This document shows, piece after piece, positions 24,634 through 33,429 of a stretch of DNA of 64,000 nucleotides; within the stretch, counting starts at the first letter, position 1; each line of letters begins with the position of its first letter. The DNA comes from Candidatus Defluviilinea proxima (GTDB lineage: Bacteria > Chloroflexota > Anaerolineae > Anaerolineales > Villigracilaceae). The translations under genes were made by a program, and so were the position numbers. The notes beneath the pieces were generated by a model. It had not been told where the DNA came from. It ran no database searches and worked only from the letters and a program-made list of their open reading frames with translations. The stretch spans positions 1,069,501 through 1,133,500 of the forward strand of contig JADKIW010000001.1 in the NCBI GenBank assembly GCA_016721115.1, in the 5' to 3' direction.

Positions 24634-25449
24634 CTAGTTCGTCTCTTGATGTTCCGCTATCAACCACTTCAAGATATTCTCAAGATGCTCGTCAGTATAT
24701 TCTGCCCCATGGTCGCCGGGACTATGAACGAAGGTGTAGGGATATTTTGACTGATCTAAAACATCAGTGAGATAGGTTGTCAAAACGAGGATGGCATCCT
24801 GGTCACCGACATCGAGCATCACCTGCGGGTGTTGATCGGGCGGCATGGCGGAGATCCAGTTCGTAAATTTCTCCTGCTCGCCACCGGCGATCCCGCCGCT
24901 GAGAACTGCTACACGGCTGAACACATCCGTCGCTCGAAAAGCAGACCGGATGGCGATGGCCGCTCCGTTCGAATACCCGGTGATGCTCCGATGCAAACGA
25001 TCTGGTTGCGTACGATAATGAGAGTCGATGTAGGGCACAACGTAGTTGACGATCTGCTCGTCAGCGCCGAGTCCTTTATTCGGGTCAATTTGGATCAGTA
25101 CCTGGATGAACGCAGGGACGTCCCCTTTGTCTGTGAGACGATCTGATACATCGTATAACTGCTGCCACCATGTTCTGGCATTCGTCCAATACAACACAGG
25201 ATATGTGGCATCCGTATACTCTGCATAACAAGGCGGCAGATACACTGCGATGATGTGATTCTCTCCGGTATCTGGAAACAAAACCTTGTCCGTAACCAAC
25301 TTGCCGGGTTCATGGCATTCAGGCAACGGAGTTGGCGTCAGGGTTGGCATGGGTGTTGCGGTGGATGGCATCAATGTTGCTTCTGGTTGAGCGCACCCAA
25401 CCAAAAGCAACACCATGACCAGCATTGCGCTGGTGAGAGAATGTTTCAT
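24634..25449 (-). CDS. lipoprotein alpha/beta-hydrolase (putative esterase, Fes/EstA-like)
   Basis: 271 residues. Signal peptide with lipobox MLVMVLLLVGCAQ, a Thr/Pro linker (PMPTLTPTPLP) and an esterase domain. The nucleophile is in the elbow GYSNG (preceded by RLHRSIT); a likely acid is in LDVGDQDAI and the His in SPGDHGAEY. The family includes enterochelin-esterase-like and mycolyl-type enzymes; the substrate is unknown. AAGGA precedes the ATG. It lies outside the cell membrane as an anchored enzyme. Downstream neighbour on the same strand is the cassette-like gene. Confidence 0.85.
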   Translation of the reverse strand: MKHSLTSAMLVMVLLLVGCAQPEATLMPSTATPMPTLTPTPLPECHEPGKLVTDKVLFPDTGENHIIAVYLPPCYAEYTDATYPVLYWTNARTWWQQLYDVSDRLTDKGDVPAFIQVLIQIDPNKGLGADEQIVNYVVPYIDSHYRTQPDRLHRSITGYSNGAAIAIRSAFRATDVFSRVAVLSGGIAGGEQEKFTNWISAMPPDQHPQVMLDVGDQDAILVLTTYLTDVLDQSKYPYTFVHSPGDHGAEYTDEHLENILKWLIAEHQETN

Positions 25450-25514
25450 TTTGTCCTTATCCCTGGACGCGAAGAAGGATCACACTGACGGGGTCTTTGG
25501 TGGATGCTGTCCGT

Positions 25515-25850
25515 TTACTTCACGTTCACCAGTTCAACATCGAATATGAGTGTGGCATTGGGTGGGATGACTCCGCCTGCGCCACGTGCGCCATAGCCAA
25601 GGTCTGGCGGGATGACGAGTTGAGCCTTGCCACCGACTTTCATGAGGGCAATGCCTTCGTCCCAGCCTTTGATGACCTGTCCGATGCCTAGTTTGAACGA
25701 GATCGGCACGCCTCGTGAAACGGAGCTGTCGAAGACCGTTCCATCCTGCAGCCTGCCTGTGTAATGCACGTCAACGGTCTTTCCCGCCTCCGCTTGCACG
25801 CCAGTGCCTGCTTCCAACTCGATATATTCCAGTCCACTTGTTGTTTTCAT
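25515..25850 (-). CDS. FKBP-type peptidyl-prolyl isomerase
   Basis: 111 residues, a single FKBP domain without signal peptide, hence cytosolic. Motifs: [58 protein letters not shown] and FDVELVNVK. All aromatic pocket residues (Tyr of HYTGR, Phe of TVFDSS, Trp of KGWDEG, Tyr of LGYGARG) are present, so an active isomerase is likely. GGAGA precedes the ATG. Confidence 0.94.
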   Translation of the reverse strand: MKTTSGLEYIELEAGTGVQAEAGKTVDVHYTGRLQDGTVFDSSVSRGVPISFKLGIGQVIKGWDEGIALMKVGGKAQLVIPPDLGYGARGAGGVIPPNATLIFDVELVNVK

Positions 25851-26061
25851 ATTGTCTCCGTTTCTTGAAGTAAAGATAAGGTTGATGCAATTGACTTCCT
25901 GTAATGATTATATGCGAAACATACCTGACCGAAGGCTTGGGACCGTTGTGTCCATTATGTTCTTACAGGCATTCCTGTTTACCAAACCCACAAATTGTTA
26001 GCAATTCAGAGTGTCAAGGGGTAAAATAATGCCGTTTCAACTATTTCTTTTGGAGGTTTCC

Positions 26062-26424
26062 ATGGGCTTGAAAAGGAACGTCAGCCTTTCAACGGCTCTG
26101 GGGTATAAGGGGCAAGGTCCGTATTTGACCTTTATCCTGCATCGCATTGGTGGGAGCGCATTGTTCATTTTCTTCACAGTTTATATTTTGTCGCTGGTGG
26201 GAGTGCAGTCCATGCACGCTCTGATGAGCAACTGGCTCTTCCAGGTGGTCTTTCTCGTTTTCGGGTTGTTCCACGCCATCAACGGCTTGCGTATCACCAT
26301 CCTTGACCTGTCACCGAAACTGATCGAGCATTTCCGTACTGCCATCAGCATTGAGTGGGTGGCATATGCGCTTGTGGCTGGGTTCGCGATCATCGTTGTA
26401 TTACGAAACGCGTTTGGAGGCTGA
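26062..26424 (+). CDS. sdhC: succinate dehydrogenase cytochrome b556 subunit
   Basis: 120 residues, three transmembrane helices. LTFILHRIGGSAL holds the S/H-R quinone-site region, and FGLFHAINGLRITILD the haem ligand His; both are typical SdhC motifs. ATG 26062 has GGAGGT at good spacing; the frame extends to 26011 but has no ribosome site there. First gene of a classical sdhCDAB operon, with only one base between its stop and the sdhD ATG. Confidence 0.88.
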   Translation: MGLKRNVSLSTALGYKGQGPYLTFILHRIGGSALFIFFTVYILSLVGVQSMHALMSNWLFQVVFLVFGLFHAINGLRITILDLSPKLIEHFRTAISIEWVAYALVAGFAIIVVLRNAFGG

Positions 26425-26425
26425 T

Positions 26426-26836
26426 ATGGTGACGAGAACACTTCCCATTAAAAAGCGTGGCTTCAATTTTGAAACGTTCATGTGGGCCTTCACACGCTTC
26501 ACTGTCGTAGCGATGTATGGATTGATCCTCGCAGGCATTCTCGGTGCCTTGAGCCTTAGTGCGCAGACCGGCGCCAACGTTGGCGACATCTTGTACTGGG
26601 CATTCTTCCCGAACATGACGGGAAATCCGCTTGGGCAGGTATGGATGGTCATCCTTGCCAAGTTGATGGTTATTGCCTTCGTGCTCACCGCCTGCGGACA
26701 TGGCGTCCATGGCGTGTTGGAGATCTGGGATGATTACGTCACTAATGAAGGTGCTCGTCGTTGGGCGCGGAATATTGTCATCACGTATGCAATTGTGGCA
26801 TGCATCATTGCTGTCTATGTGATCTTGAGTGCGTAA
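26426..26836 (+). CDS. sdhD: succinate dehydrogenase hydrophobic anchor subunit
   Basis: 136 residues, three transmembrane helices. ACGHGVHGVLEIWDDYV carries the haem-ligand histidine region of SdhD; the following basic loop (GARRWARN) is on the cytosolic side. GGAGG lies 6 bp before the ATG at the end of sdhC. Completes the quinone-reducing membrane part of the second complex. Confidence 0.85.
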   Translation: MVTRTLPIKKRGFNFETFMWAFTRFTVVAMYGLILAGILGALSLSAQTGANVGDILYWAFFPNMTGNPLGQVWMVILAKLMVIAFVLTACGHGVHGVLEIWDDYVTNEGARRWARNIVITYAIVACIIAVYVILSA

Positions 26837-26845
26837 AAATAATTA

Positions 26846-26916
26846 ACCGCTAAGAGCGCAAAGAACGCAAAGATTTCTTTATTGGTTTTCTTAGCGATCT
26901 TAGCGTGCTTCGCGGT
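26846..26916. repeat. palindromic repeat (ACCGCTAAGAGCGC family) in the sdh operon
   Basis: Left arm ACCGCTAAGAGCGCAAAG and right arm CTTAGCGTGCTTCGCGGT pair imperfectly over about 25 bp around an AT-rich centre. It fills the gap between sdhD and sdhA, leaving space for the GGAG ribosome site. It could form a hairpin that alters message processing between the membrane and catalytic subunits. Confidence 0.72.
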
Positions 26917-26937
26917 AAAAATGGTTCAGGAGTTTTC

Positions 26938-28731
26938 ATGGCAAATGTTCATCAGTTTGAAGTAATCGTTGTTGGCGCGGGCGGAGCGGGACTCATGGCG
27001 GGTCTCTATGCTTCCCGCGGCGCGAAGACGGCGGTCATCAGTAAGTTGTATCCCACGCGTTCACATACAGGTGCTGCGCAGGGCGGTATCAGTGCGGCAT
27101 TGGGTAACTACGAAGAAGACAAACCCGAATGGCACATGTACGACACCGTCAAAGGTTCGGATTATCTTGGCGATCAGGATGCCATCGAATTCATGACGAA
27201 TGAAGCGATCGATGCTGTGCTTGAGCTTGAGCATATGGGGCTTCCCTTCGACCGCACGCCACAGGGCAAAATTTCACAGCGTCCGTTTGGTGGGCACACC
27301 AATAACGAAACAGGCAAACCCGTCCGTCGTGCCGCACACGCCGCAGACCGCACAGGTCACATGATCTTGCAAACGCTGTATCAACAGTGCATCAAGAACA
27401 AGGTCACGTTCTTCGATGAATATCAAGCGCTTGACTTCATCATGGTGGACGGTAAAGCCGCGGGTGTTGTGGCAGTTGAATTGGCCACGGGCGAACTGCA
27501 TACCTTCCACGCGAAGGCTGTTATCTTTGCCACGGGTGGATACGGCCGTATCTTCGAAGTCACATCCAATGCGTATGCGTATACCGGCGACGGCGCTTCT
27601 ATCTTGTTGCGCAAAGGCATTCCGCTCGAGGATATGGAGTTCTTCCAATTCCATCCCACGGGTATTTATAAACTTGGCATTCTCATCACCGAGGGTGCGC
27701 GCGGTGAAGGTGCGGTGCTTATCAACGGCAACGGCGAACGTTTCATGCCGAAGTATGCGCCCACTGTGAAAGACCTCGCTTCACGCGATGTTGTCTCACG
27801 CGCGATCCTCACAGAGATTAAAGAAGGCCGCGGTATCAACGGCAAGAATTATGTCTATTTGGATATTCGTCCTGAGACGGTCAACAAGTTTGCCGCAGAA
27901 GATGGACGCACTAACCCCGACGGCTCTCCCTTAAAGATAACTGGTGAAACGGTACTGACGAAGATTCCTGACATTGTGGATTTCTGCCGTGTCTACCTTG
28001 GAGTTGACCCTGTTACTCAAATGATGCCGATCCAGCCGACGGCACATTACGCGATGGGCGGCATCCCGACCAACAAGTTTGGTGAGGTGGTCACTGACGA
28101 TAAAGGCACAACCGTCCCTGGGTTGTTTGCGGCGGGTGAATGTGCGTGTGTATCTGTCCATGGCGCGAACAGACTTGGGACGAACTCCTTGCTTGATCTG
28201 GTTGTGTTCGGCAAACATGCAGGTCTCAAAGCTGCGGAGTATGCGAACAAGGCTGAGTTTGGGAAACTGCCTCAGAACGCTGAAGCAGACGCAATGTCCG
28301 ATTTTGAGGCGTTGAAGAATGGGTCGGGCAAAGAGAATGTGTACGATATTTCCAATGAGTTGAAGTATGTCATGTTTGCGGATGTCGGTATCTATCGCAA
28401 TGAAAAGGATATGGCTTCAGCTTTGGAGAAGGTCCGCGAGTTGAAGAAACGTTTCAAGGATGTGAAGGTCAGTGACACGGGCAAGGTGTTTAACACCGAA
28501 TTGCTGAACGCGTGGGAACTTGGCAACCTGCTCGATATTGCGGAAGTGGTTGCGGCGAGCGCGTTGAACAGAAAAGAATCGCGCGGCGGACATTCACGCG
28601 AGGATTACCCTGAACGCGATGATGAGAACTGGTTGAAGCATACGTTGATCAAGAGGAAGAACGATAAACTTGAGATCAGCTATAAGCCTGTGGTCATCAC
28701 AAAGCATCAGCCGAAGGCAAGAGTGTATTAG
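26938..28731 (+). CDS. sdhA: succinate dehydrogenase flavoprotein subunit
   Basis: About 597 residues. The FAD motif [16 protein letters not shown] is at the N terminus, and the covalent-FAD His in [17 protein letters not shown]. Substrate residues lie in [19 protein letters not shown] and [10 protein letters not shown]; the conserved [16 protein letters not shown] end is present. The AAQGG motif and length match the classical SdhA group, in contrast to the AAEGG flavoprotein at 18243. ATG 26938 follows AGGAG. Oxidises succinate to fumarate in the TCA cycle. Confidence 0.95.
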   Translation: MANVHQFEVIVVGAGGAGLMAGLYASRGAKTAVISKLYPTRSHTGAAQGGISAALGNYEEDKPEWHMYDTVKGSDYLGDQDAIEFMTNEAIDAVLELEHMGLPFDRTPQGKISQRPFGGHTNNETGKPVRRAAHAADRTGHMILQTLYQQCIKNKVTFFDEYQALDFIMVDGKAAGVVAVELATGELHTFHAKAVIFATGGYGRIFEVTSNAYAYTGDGASILLRKGIPLEDMEFFQFHPTGIYKLGILITEGARGEGAVLINGNGERFMPKYAPTVKDLASRDVVSRAILTEIKEGRGINGKNYVYLDIRPETVNKFAAEDGRTNPDGSPLKITGETVLTKIPDIVDFCRVYLGVDPVTQMMPIQPTAHYAMGGIPTNKFGEVVTDDKGTTVPGLFAAGECACVSVHGANRLGTNSLLDLVVFGKHAGLKAAEYANKAEFGKLPQNAEADAMSDFEALKNGSGKENVYDISNELKYVMFADVGIYRNEKDMASALEKVRELKKRFKDVKVSDTGKVFNTELLNAWELGNLLDIAEVVAASALNRKESRGGHSREDYPERDDENWLKHTLIKRKNDKLEISYKPVVITKHQPKARVY

Positions 28732-28739
28732 AGGTACAT

Positions 28740-29447
28740 ATGGAAGTCACAGTCAAAATCTTTAGATACAACCCCGAGAAGGACGAACGCGGACACTACG
28801 AAACGTATACAGTGGAAGCGCAAGAGACCGACCGCATTTTGGATGTGCTTGAGTTGATCAAAGGTCACAAGGATGGTTCGCTGGCGTTCCGTCGTTCGTG
28901 CGCGCATGGTGTGTGCGGATCGGATGCGATGCGCATCAATGGCCGCAACATGCTGGCATGTAAAACCCTCGTGCGTGATGTGGGCGCAAAGATCACAGTT
29001 GAGCCGATCCTTGGCTTGAAAGTTGCCAAAGATCTGATCGTGGATATGGATCCGTTCTTCGATAACTATAAGAAGATGCTTCCGTATCTCATCAACGACA
29101 CCCCGTTACCTGCAGATGGACGTGAGCGTTTGCAATCTCCCGAACAACGTGCACGCTTCGATGAATCGACCAAATGCATTTTGTGCGCGGCTTGTACGAC
29201 TTCGTGCCCGTCGTTCTGGGCGAGTGACGAGTATTACGGTCCCGCCGCGTTGGTGGCCGCGCATCGCTTTGTCTTTGACAGCCGTGATGAAGGCGCATCA
29301 CAACGCTTGGAAATTCTGAGCGAAACAAACGGAACCGTGCGCTGCCACACAGCCTATAACTGCACGAATGCCTGCCCGCGTGATATTCACATCACCAAGG
29401 CAATCGGTGAGTTGAAGTTGGCGATGGTGACGGGGAAGTTGGAATAA
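28740..29447 (+). CDS. sdhB: succinate dehydrogenase iron-sulfur subunit
   Basis: 235 residues. [2Fe-2S] ligands in SCAHGVCGSDAMRING with LACKT (the fourth position region has Asp as in E. coli SdhB), then CILCAACTTSCPSFW and CHTAYNCTNACPRDI for the 4Fe-4S and 3Fe-4S clusters. The ATG is 8 bp after the sdhA stop with AGAGG upstream. Last gene of the operon, followed by a weak terminator-like hairpin. Confidence 0.95.
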   Translation: MEVTVKIFRYNPEKDERGHYETYTVEAQETDRILDVLELIKGHKDGSLAFRRSCAHGVCGSDAMRINGRNMLACKTLVRDVGAKITVEPILGLKVAKDLIVDMDPFFDNYKKMLPYLINDTPLPADGRERLQSPEQRARFDESTKCILCAACTTSCPSFWASDEYYGPAALVAAHRFVFDSRDEGASQRLEILSETNGTVRCHTAYNCTNACPRDIHITKAIGELKLAMVTGKLE

Positions 29448-29471
29448 ATTCAGAAGTTAGAATGTAGAATG

Positions 29472-29505
29472 CAAGCCGTGTCCATAAGGATGCGGCTTGT
29501 TTATT
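29472..29505 (+). terminator. likely terminator after sdhB
   Basis: CAAGCCGTGTCC - ATAA - GGATGCGGCTTG forms a 12-bp stem with two G-T pairs and is followed by TTTATT. The T run is short, so efficiency is uncertain. Confidence 0.6.
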
Positions 29506-29593
29506 GTATTTATAAAGTTTGTCTTTTAGTGCTTAAGAGCCAGTCATGAAGTGCCAATTTTAGGGCTTATAATCCACCAATTGAAGAAAGTAT

Positions 29594-30187
29594 ATGTGGA
29601 GTTCCAAGTCAAAAGCACTTAACGAGAACACTCAAAAGATCACCTTATACAGTTGGGGGAGACAATTAACGTACGGAGATGTGGTCTCTTTCTGGATGTC
29701 CAATGCGGGCTTCAGGAAGTTTTATTTTTCCATTTTGCAGAAATCGACTTTCAATGCGTTCTTTTGGGAAAATCCGCCTGTTACAAGAGCGACGCTTAAA
29801 CAACCCTATGAGTTTGTCTTGATCAACAGCGCGCAGCTTTCAAAGATCGCCGCGGATTCGAGCCCATTTCAAGATCGATTTAACCCAGGTCAAACTGATG
29901 AAAGCGTGATCACCTTTGGCAATTTAGGACGCGACGCGGAGTTGATCGTCCCTTGCCCCATTGCTCCGTATCGTATCTACACTCACTTTGCATCGTTTGT
30001 CCGTAATGCTCCCGACGATCAAAAGCACGATCTATTCATCTCTTTAGCGAATGCGCTGATGGACAATATCAATGACAAACCACTTTGGGTCAGCACCTCG
30101 GGGCTTGGAGTATATTGGCTTCACATCCGATTGGATGTAAGACCGAAGTATTACACCCACGAGCCGTATCGTAAGTTTACAGAATAA
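29594..30187 (+). CDS. conserved protein, DUF6940-like
   Basis: 197 residues, soluble. The pattern FAFFWENPPVT..., LGRDAELIVPCPI, SLANALMDNINDKPLWVSTS, GLGVYWLHIRLDVRPKYYTH and PYRKF fits a conserved family of unknown function that I associate with DUF6940. No catalytic residues are known. It stands alone between sdhB and the PhzF-like gene. The ribosome site is modest (GAAGAAAG). Confidence 0.65.
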   Translation: MWSSKSKALNENTQKITLYSWGRQLTYGDVVSFWMSNAGFRKFYFSILQKSTFNAFFWENPPVTRATLKQPYEFVLINSAQLSKIAADSSPFQDRFNPGQTDESVITFGNLGRDAELIVPCPIAPYRIYTHFASFVRNAPDDQKHDLFISLANALMDNINDKPLWVSTSGLGVYWLHIRLDVRPKYYTHEPYRKFTE

Positions 30188-30260
30188 CGGTAATAGAAGA
30201 ACGAGAGGGGACATCAAAAAGGATGTTGTTTATTATCCACACAATTTTGGAGGAACAGAT

Positions 30261-31103
30261 ATGAATGTTTTAAAGTTAGCCGCGTTTTCCCATAACGGAC
30301 GTGGCGGTAATCCTGCGGGTGTGGCGTTTTGTGATGTGATGCCCAGTGATGAAGAGATGATGAATGTCGCCAAGGAAGTTGGGTATTCTGAAACGGCTTT
30401 CCTTGTGAAGCAAGCGGATGGCTGGCGCGTGCGATATTTCGCGCCGGAGTTGGAAGTTCCGTTTTGCGGGCATGCGACGATCGCGTTGGGCGCAGCGCTC
30501 GGCGAACGTTTTGGCGAAGGCGAATATAAGTTGACGTTGAACGACAGCCAGATCACGGTCCGTGCGGAGAAATCGGGAAATGGATTGGTTGCGACGCTGC
30601 AATCGCCGGGGACATCTTCAGAAGATGCGCCGAAGGAATTTGTGGCTACAGTTCTCGCTTCTTTCAACCTTTCAGCTGTGGACTTGAACCCGGGCTTTCC
30701 CGTCCGTTTTGCTTCGGGTGGTGCCAAACATTTGATATTGGTCGTGAAAGAACGTAAGACTTTAGCCGAGATGAACTATGACTTTGACAAGGTCCGCGCA
30801 TTGATGATGGAACAGGGCGTCATTACGATCAGCTTGTTGTGGAACGAGTCCGACTCCGTGTTCCATTCGCGCAATGCCTTTGCGGCGGGCGGAGTCTATG
30901 AAGACCCGGCCACAGGCGCGGCGGCCGCGGCATTGGCAGGGTACTTGCGCGATATCGGTTGGACAGGGAGCCGCAACTTCACGATCTTGCAGGGAGAAGA
31001 TATGGGCGTGCCATCCCGCTTGTTAGTGAGATTCAGCCCGAAGGTCGGAGAGAGCGTATCTGTCAGCGGTGAGACAAGGCATATTGAGGAGAACGAGGCG
31101 TAA
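30261..31103 (+). CDS. PhzF-family isomerase
   Basis: 280 residues. The family's conserved segments are clear: FSHNGRGGNPAGVAF, the catalytic Glu in GYSETAFLV, VRYFAPELEVPFCGHATIAL and the second-domain EDPATGAAAAALAGYL. Two mirrored domains give the diaminopimelate-epimerase fold. Known members isomerise DHHA in phenazine synthesis, but most, as probably here, act on unknown small acids. No other phenazine gene is near. GGAGG precedes the ATG. Confidence 0.9.
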   Translation: MNVLKLAAFSHNGRGGNPAGVAFCDVMPSDEEMMNVAKEVGYSETAFLVKQADGWRVRYFAPELEVPFCGHATIALGAALGERFGEGEYKLTLNDSQITVRAEKSGNGLVATLQSPGTSSEDAPKEFVATVLASFNLSAVDLNPGFPVRFASGGAKHLILVVKERKTLAEMNYDFDKVRALMMEQGVITISLLWNESDSVFHSRNAFAAGGVYEDPATGAAAAALAGYLRDIGWTGSRNFTILQGEDMGVPSRLLVRFSPKVGESVSVSGETRHIEENEA

Positions 31104-31189
31104 AGGCGAGCCCGGCTGATGGTCGAGAGTCCCATTTCTAAATTACCCATTTAGGGAATGGGCTTATACCAATGCCGCACCTATAATGA

Positions 31190-31345
31190 CGGACGAAACA
31201 GAGCTACGAGAAAAGGCCAACCAGATGAACAGGCACACGCCACCCTGTTCAGGCCGAGACATCTTCTTGGACTGTTACACTCCTTATGTATGTCCCTACA
31301 AGGGACGCAAAAATGGATGGGAGGTTTATCTCCCATCCATTTTTG
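31190..31345 (+). ncRNA. possible structured RNA or long 5' leader
   Basis: A TATAAT at 31182-31187 has no good -35. The following stretch contains a hairpin GAACAGG/CCTGTTC (31227-31250) enclosed by GGCC/GGCC, a second hairpin GTCCC-TACAA-GGGAC (31292-31306) and a perfect terminator (31309-31344). It ends 26 bp before the next gene. It could be a small RNA or an attenuating leader; I match it to no known family. Confidence 0.35.
31309..31344 (+). terminator. rho-independent terminator upstream of the cNMP/DUF1003 gene
   Basis: AAAAATGGATGGGAG - GTTTAT - CTCCCATCCATTTTT, a perfect 15-bp stem. It may end the PhzF transcript or a small RNA starting near 31194. Confidence 0.88.
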
Positions 31346-31370
31346 TTATTTCAAACTCAATGAGGGACAC

Positions 31371-32255
31371 ATGGCTGCTCCTGATCTTATTAATAAGGTT
31401 GAGTTCTTTTCAGCATTAGGCGTTAAAGAACGCAACACACTGACGACCATGTTCAAAGTGTTCCCGGCCCGCGCGGGGCAAGTATTGTTCCGTTTTGGCG
31501 ATCCCGGCGATACGTTTTATGTTGTGAAAACGGGATTGGTGGAGTTGTTCACACACGATCACGGTGGGAACAAGATCACATTGGCGAAATGCGAACCTGG
31601 GCATTTCTTTGGGGAACTTTCGTTGTTCGATGGGGGCGCACGCACGGCTACCGCAGTGGCTTTGGAAGATTCAGCGTTGTTGGTGCTCAGCCGTGAAAAA
31701 TTGATCTCTTTCCTCGAACAAAATCCATCTGCCGCCATTGATATGTTGACTGTGATGGGACAGCGCATCCGCAACACCGGCAACCTTCTACGCCAGCGAG
31801 TGACACGCAACGCTAACGAGGAGTCGGAAGATAGGCGCACTCTTTCTGAAAAAATAGCTGATAACATCGCGAGGATCTGCGGAAGCATGTCCTTTTTGTT
31901 TCTGCATGTTCTGTTGCTTGCCTTTTGGATCAGTTGGAATGTGGAGCCGGTCTATCACTCTGGAGTCAACAGGTTGGGACTTTCAGTGTTCGATCCATTC
32001 CCCTTTGGTTTGCTGGCAATGAGTGTTTCAGTTGAAGCGATCATCCTTTCGACCTGTTTGCTTATCAGCCAGAACCGGCAGGCCGCCAAAGACCGCATCC
32101 GCTCGGATATTGAGTATGAGGTCAATTTGAAAGCCGAGTTGGAAGTGGCGCACTTGCATGAAAAGATAGACCACATGCACGCCGAAATATTATCAAGATT
32201 GCACAAGAGTAATTCCACTAAAGGGAAACGCACTTCAAACAAACCGCGCAAATAA
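31371..32255 (+). CDS. cyclic-nucleotide-binding domain protein with DUF1003 membrane domain
   Basis: 294 residues. Residues 1-125 form a CRP-like cNMP-binding domain (GQVLFRFGDPGDTFYVV, then the phosphate-binding cassette FFGELSLFDGGARTATAVA). Two transmembrane helices follow (MSFLFLHVLLLAFWISWNV and FPFGLLAMSVSVEAIILST) and the signature ISQNRQAAKDRIRSDIEYEV of DUF1003, ending in a coiled-coil-like helix and a basic tail. ATG 31371 has TGAGGGA upstream; an earlier in-frame ATG at 31158 would span the terminator. Probably a membrane protein that responds to a cyclic nucleotide; no helix-turn-helix is present. Confidence 0.86.
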   Translation: MAAPDLINKVEFFSALGVKERNTLTTMFKVFPARAGQVLFRFGDPGDTFYVVKTGLVELFTHDHGGNKITLAKCEPGHFFGELSLFDGGARTATAVALEDSALLVLSREKLISFLEQNPSAAIDMLTVMGQRIRNTGNLLRQRVTRNANEESEDRRTLSEKIADNIARICGSMSFLFLHVLLLAFWISWNVEPVYHSGVNRLGLSVFDPFPFGLLAMSVSVEAIILSTCLLISQNRQAAKDRIRSDIEYEVNLKAELEVAHLHEKIDHMHAEILSRLHKSNSTKGKRTSNKPRK

Positions 32256-32336
32256 GCGCGGTTTGTTTTGTGATGTTCACACGAAAACAAAACTGTAGAG
32301 GGTGGAAAGTTTAGACGCCTACTTTATAATCGCGGC

Positions 32337-33026
32337 ATGAACCAATTCCTCGATAATTTCATCCTTGGCATCCCTCGGCTGTTCATCAAACAATTCCCAT
32401 ATGCATGGATCGTCTTCATCGCATTGTGGAGCTGGCCGCCCAACTTCTCGATCATTTTCCTTTTGGTCATCCTGCTCGGGCTTTCGATGTTGCGATGGCA
32501 ATCGCTTGCATGGCTCTCGCACATGCGGCGTGAACACGCGCCGGGCGATGGCAAGTTTTATGTGGACCAACCGCCCATTCCGTGGAAAAAAACTGCGCGG
32601 AATCTCTCGATCTTGGTTGCGATCAGCGTTGTGCTCGCTTATTTGTTGAAGGGTCAGCTTGGCTTGAATGGCTGGCAGATCTTTTTCATCCTTGTGGGCT
32701 TTTCGATGATGTACCGTGATGCGCTATTCTTCGGCGCACCTGTTAAGTACGTTATCACGGCTGACGGCATCGCCGTCCATTATGCGCCGGGACATCTTGA
32801 TTACCGTCTCTTCCTCACTTTCAAAGAGATCAGCCGCATCGAACGGACTCAGTTCCAAAAAGACAAAGGCTGGGATTTCTTCGCGCGTATGCACGAAGGC
32901 AATGACGGTTTGTTGCTCACCCCCAAGGATCCCAAAGGTTTCTCCAAACGTTTGGAAAGATTATTTATTGCCCCCGCAGACATCGAAAAGTTTTTGGAAC
33001 AATTACCCTATGGATATGGAAAGTAA
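32337..33026 (+). CDS. membrane protein with C-terminal PH-like domain
   Basis: 229 residues. Helices at about 20-50 (AWIVFIALWSWPPNFSII and following) and 88-130 (LSILVAISVVLAYLL, FFILVGFSMMYRDAL), then a soluble domain (KYVITADGIAVHYAPGHLDY, FLTFKEISRIERTQF, LLLTPKDPKGFSKRLERLF) with the pattern of bacterial PH-like domains. Function unknown. It ends one base before the RidA ATG, so the genes are likely coexpressed. Confidence 0.75.
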   Translation: MNQFLDNFILGIPRLFIKQFPYAWIVFIALWSWPPNFSIIFLLVILLGLSMLRWQSLAWLSHMRREHAPGDGKFYVDQPPIPWKKTARNLSILVAISVVLAYLLKGQLGLNGWQIFFILVGFSMMYRDALFFGAPVKYVITADGIAVHYAPGHLDYRLFLTFKEISRIERTQFQKDKGWDFFARMHEGNDGLLLTPKDPKGFSKRLERLFIAPADIEKFLEQLPYGYGK

Positions 33027-33027
33027 A

Positions 33028-33429
33028 ATGACTCACAGACTCAATATCTCTTCAGGCGCAAAATGGGAGGACATCGTCGGTTATTCACGTGCGGTGCGGA
33101 TCGGCAATGTCATCGAAGTGGCGGGGACAACAGCCGTTGACGAAAATGGCAACGTCGTTGGAGTCAACGATCCGTATGAACAGACACGATGTGCCCTTGC
33201 GAAAGTAGAAAAGGCATTGGCGCAGGCAGGCGCATCCATGAAAGATGTGGTGCGGACAAGAATGTTCGTGACCGATATTTCCCGTTGGGAGGAAGTAGGC
33301 AAGGCACATGGTTTATATTTCCAAGAGATCAAACCTGCCGCATCCATTATCGAAGTGAAAGCATTGATCAGCCCAGAGCTGATGGTTGAGATTGAAGTGA
33401 CGGCAATTCTCGGAGAAAAAGACGAATGA
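33028..33429 (+). CDS. RidA/YjgF-family protein
   Basis: 133 residues. Typical features: YSRAVRIGNVIEVAGTTAVD, YEQTRCALAKVEKALAQAGA, DVVRTRMFVTDI with the conserved Arg, and LISPELMVEIEVTAI. RidA proteins hydrolyse reactive enamines/imines; the Arg is present, but the subgroup is not the archetypal RidA. ATG 33028 has TGGAAAG upstream; in-frame ATGs at 33010 and 33016 overlap the previous gene. It overlaps the following oxidoreductase by 4 bp. Confidence 0.9.
   Translation: MTHRLNISSGAKWEDIVGYSRAVRIGNVIEVAGTTAVDENGNVVGVNDPYEQTRCALAKVEKALAQAGASMKDVVRTRMFVTDISRWEEVGKAHGLYFQEIKPAASIIEVKALISPELMVEIEVTAILGEKDE

Noticed and set aside
31292..31330. c-di-GMP-I riboswitch resemblance (GGGACGCAAA)
   Set aside because: Only one short motif fits; the second conserved segment and paired helices of the aptamer are not seen.
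31186..31419. 77-codon ORF before the cNMP/DUF1003 gene
   Set aside because: It runs through a perfect terminator hairpin and overlaps the next gene in another frame.
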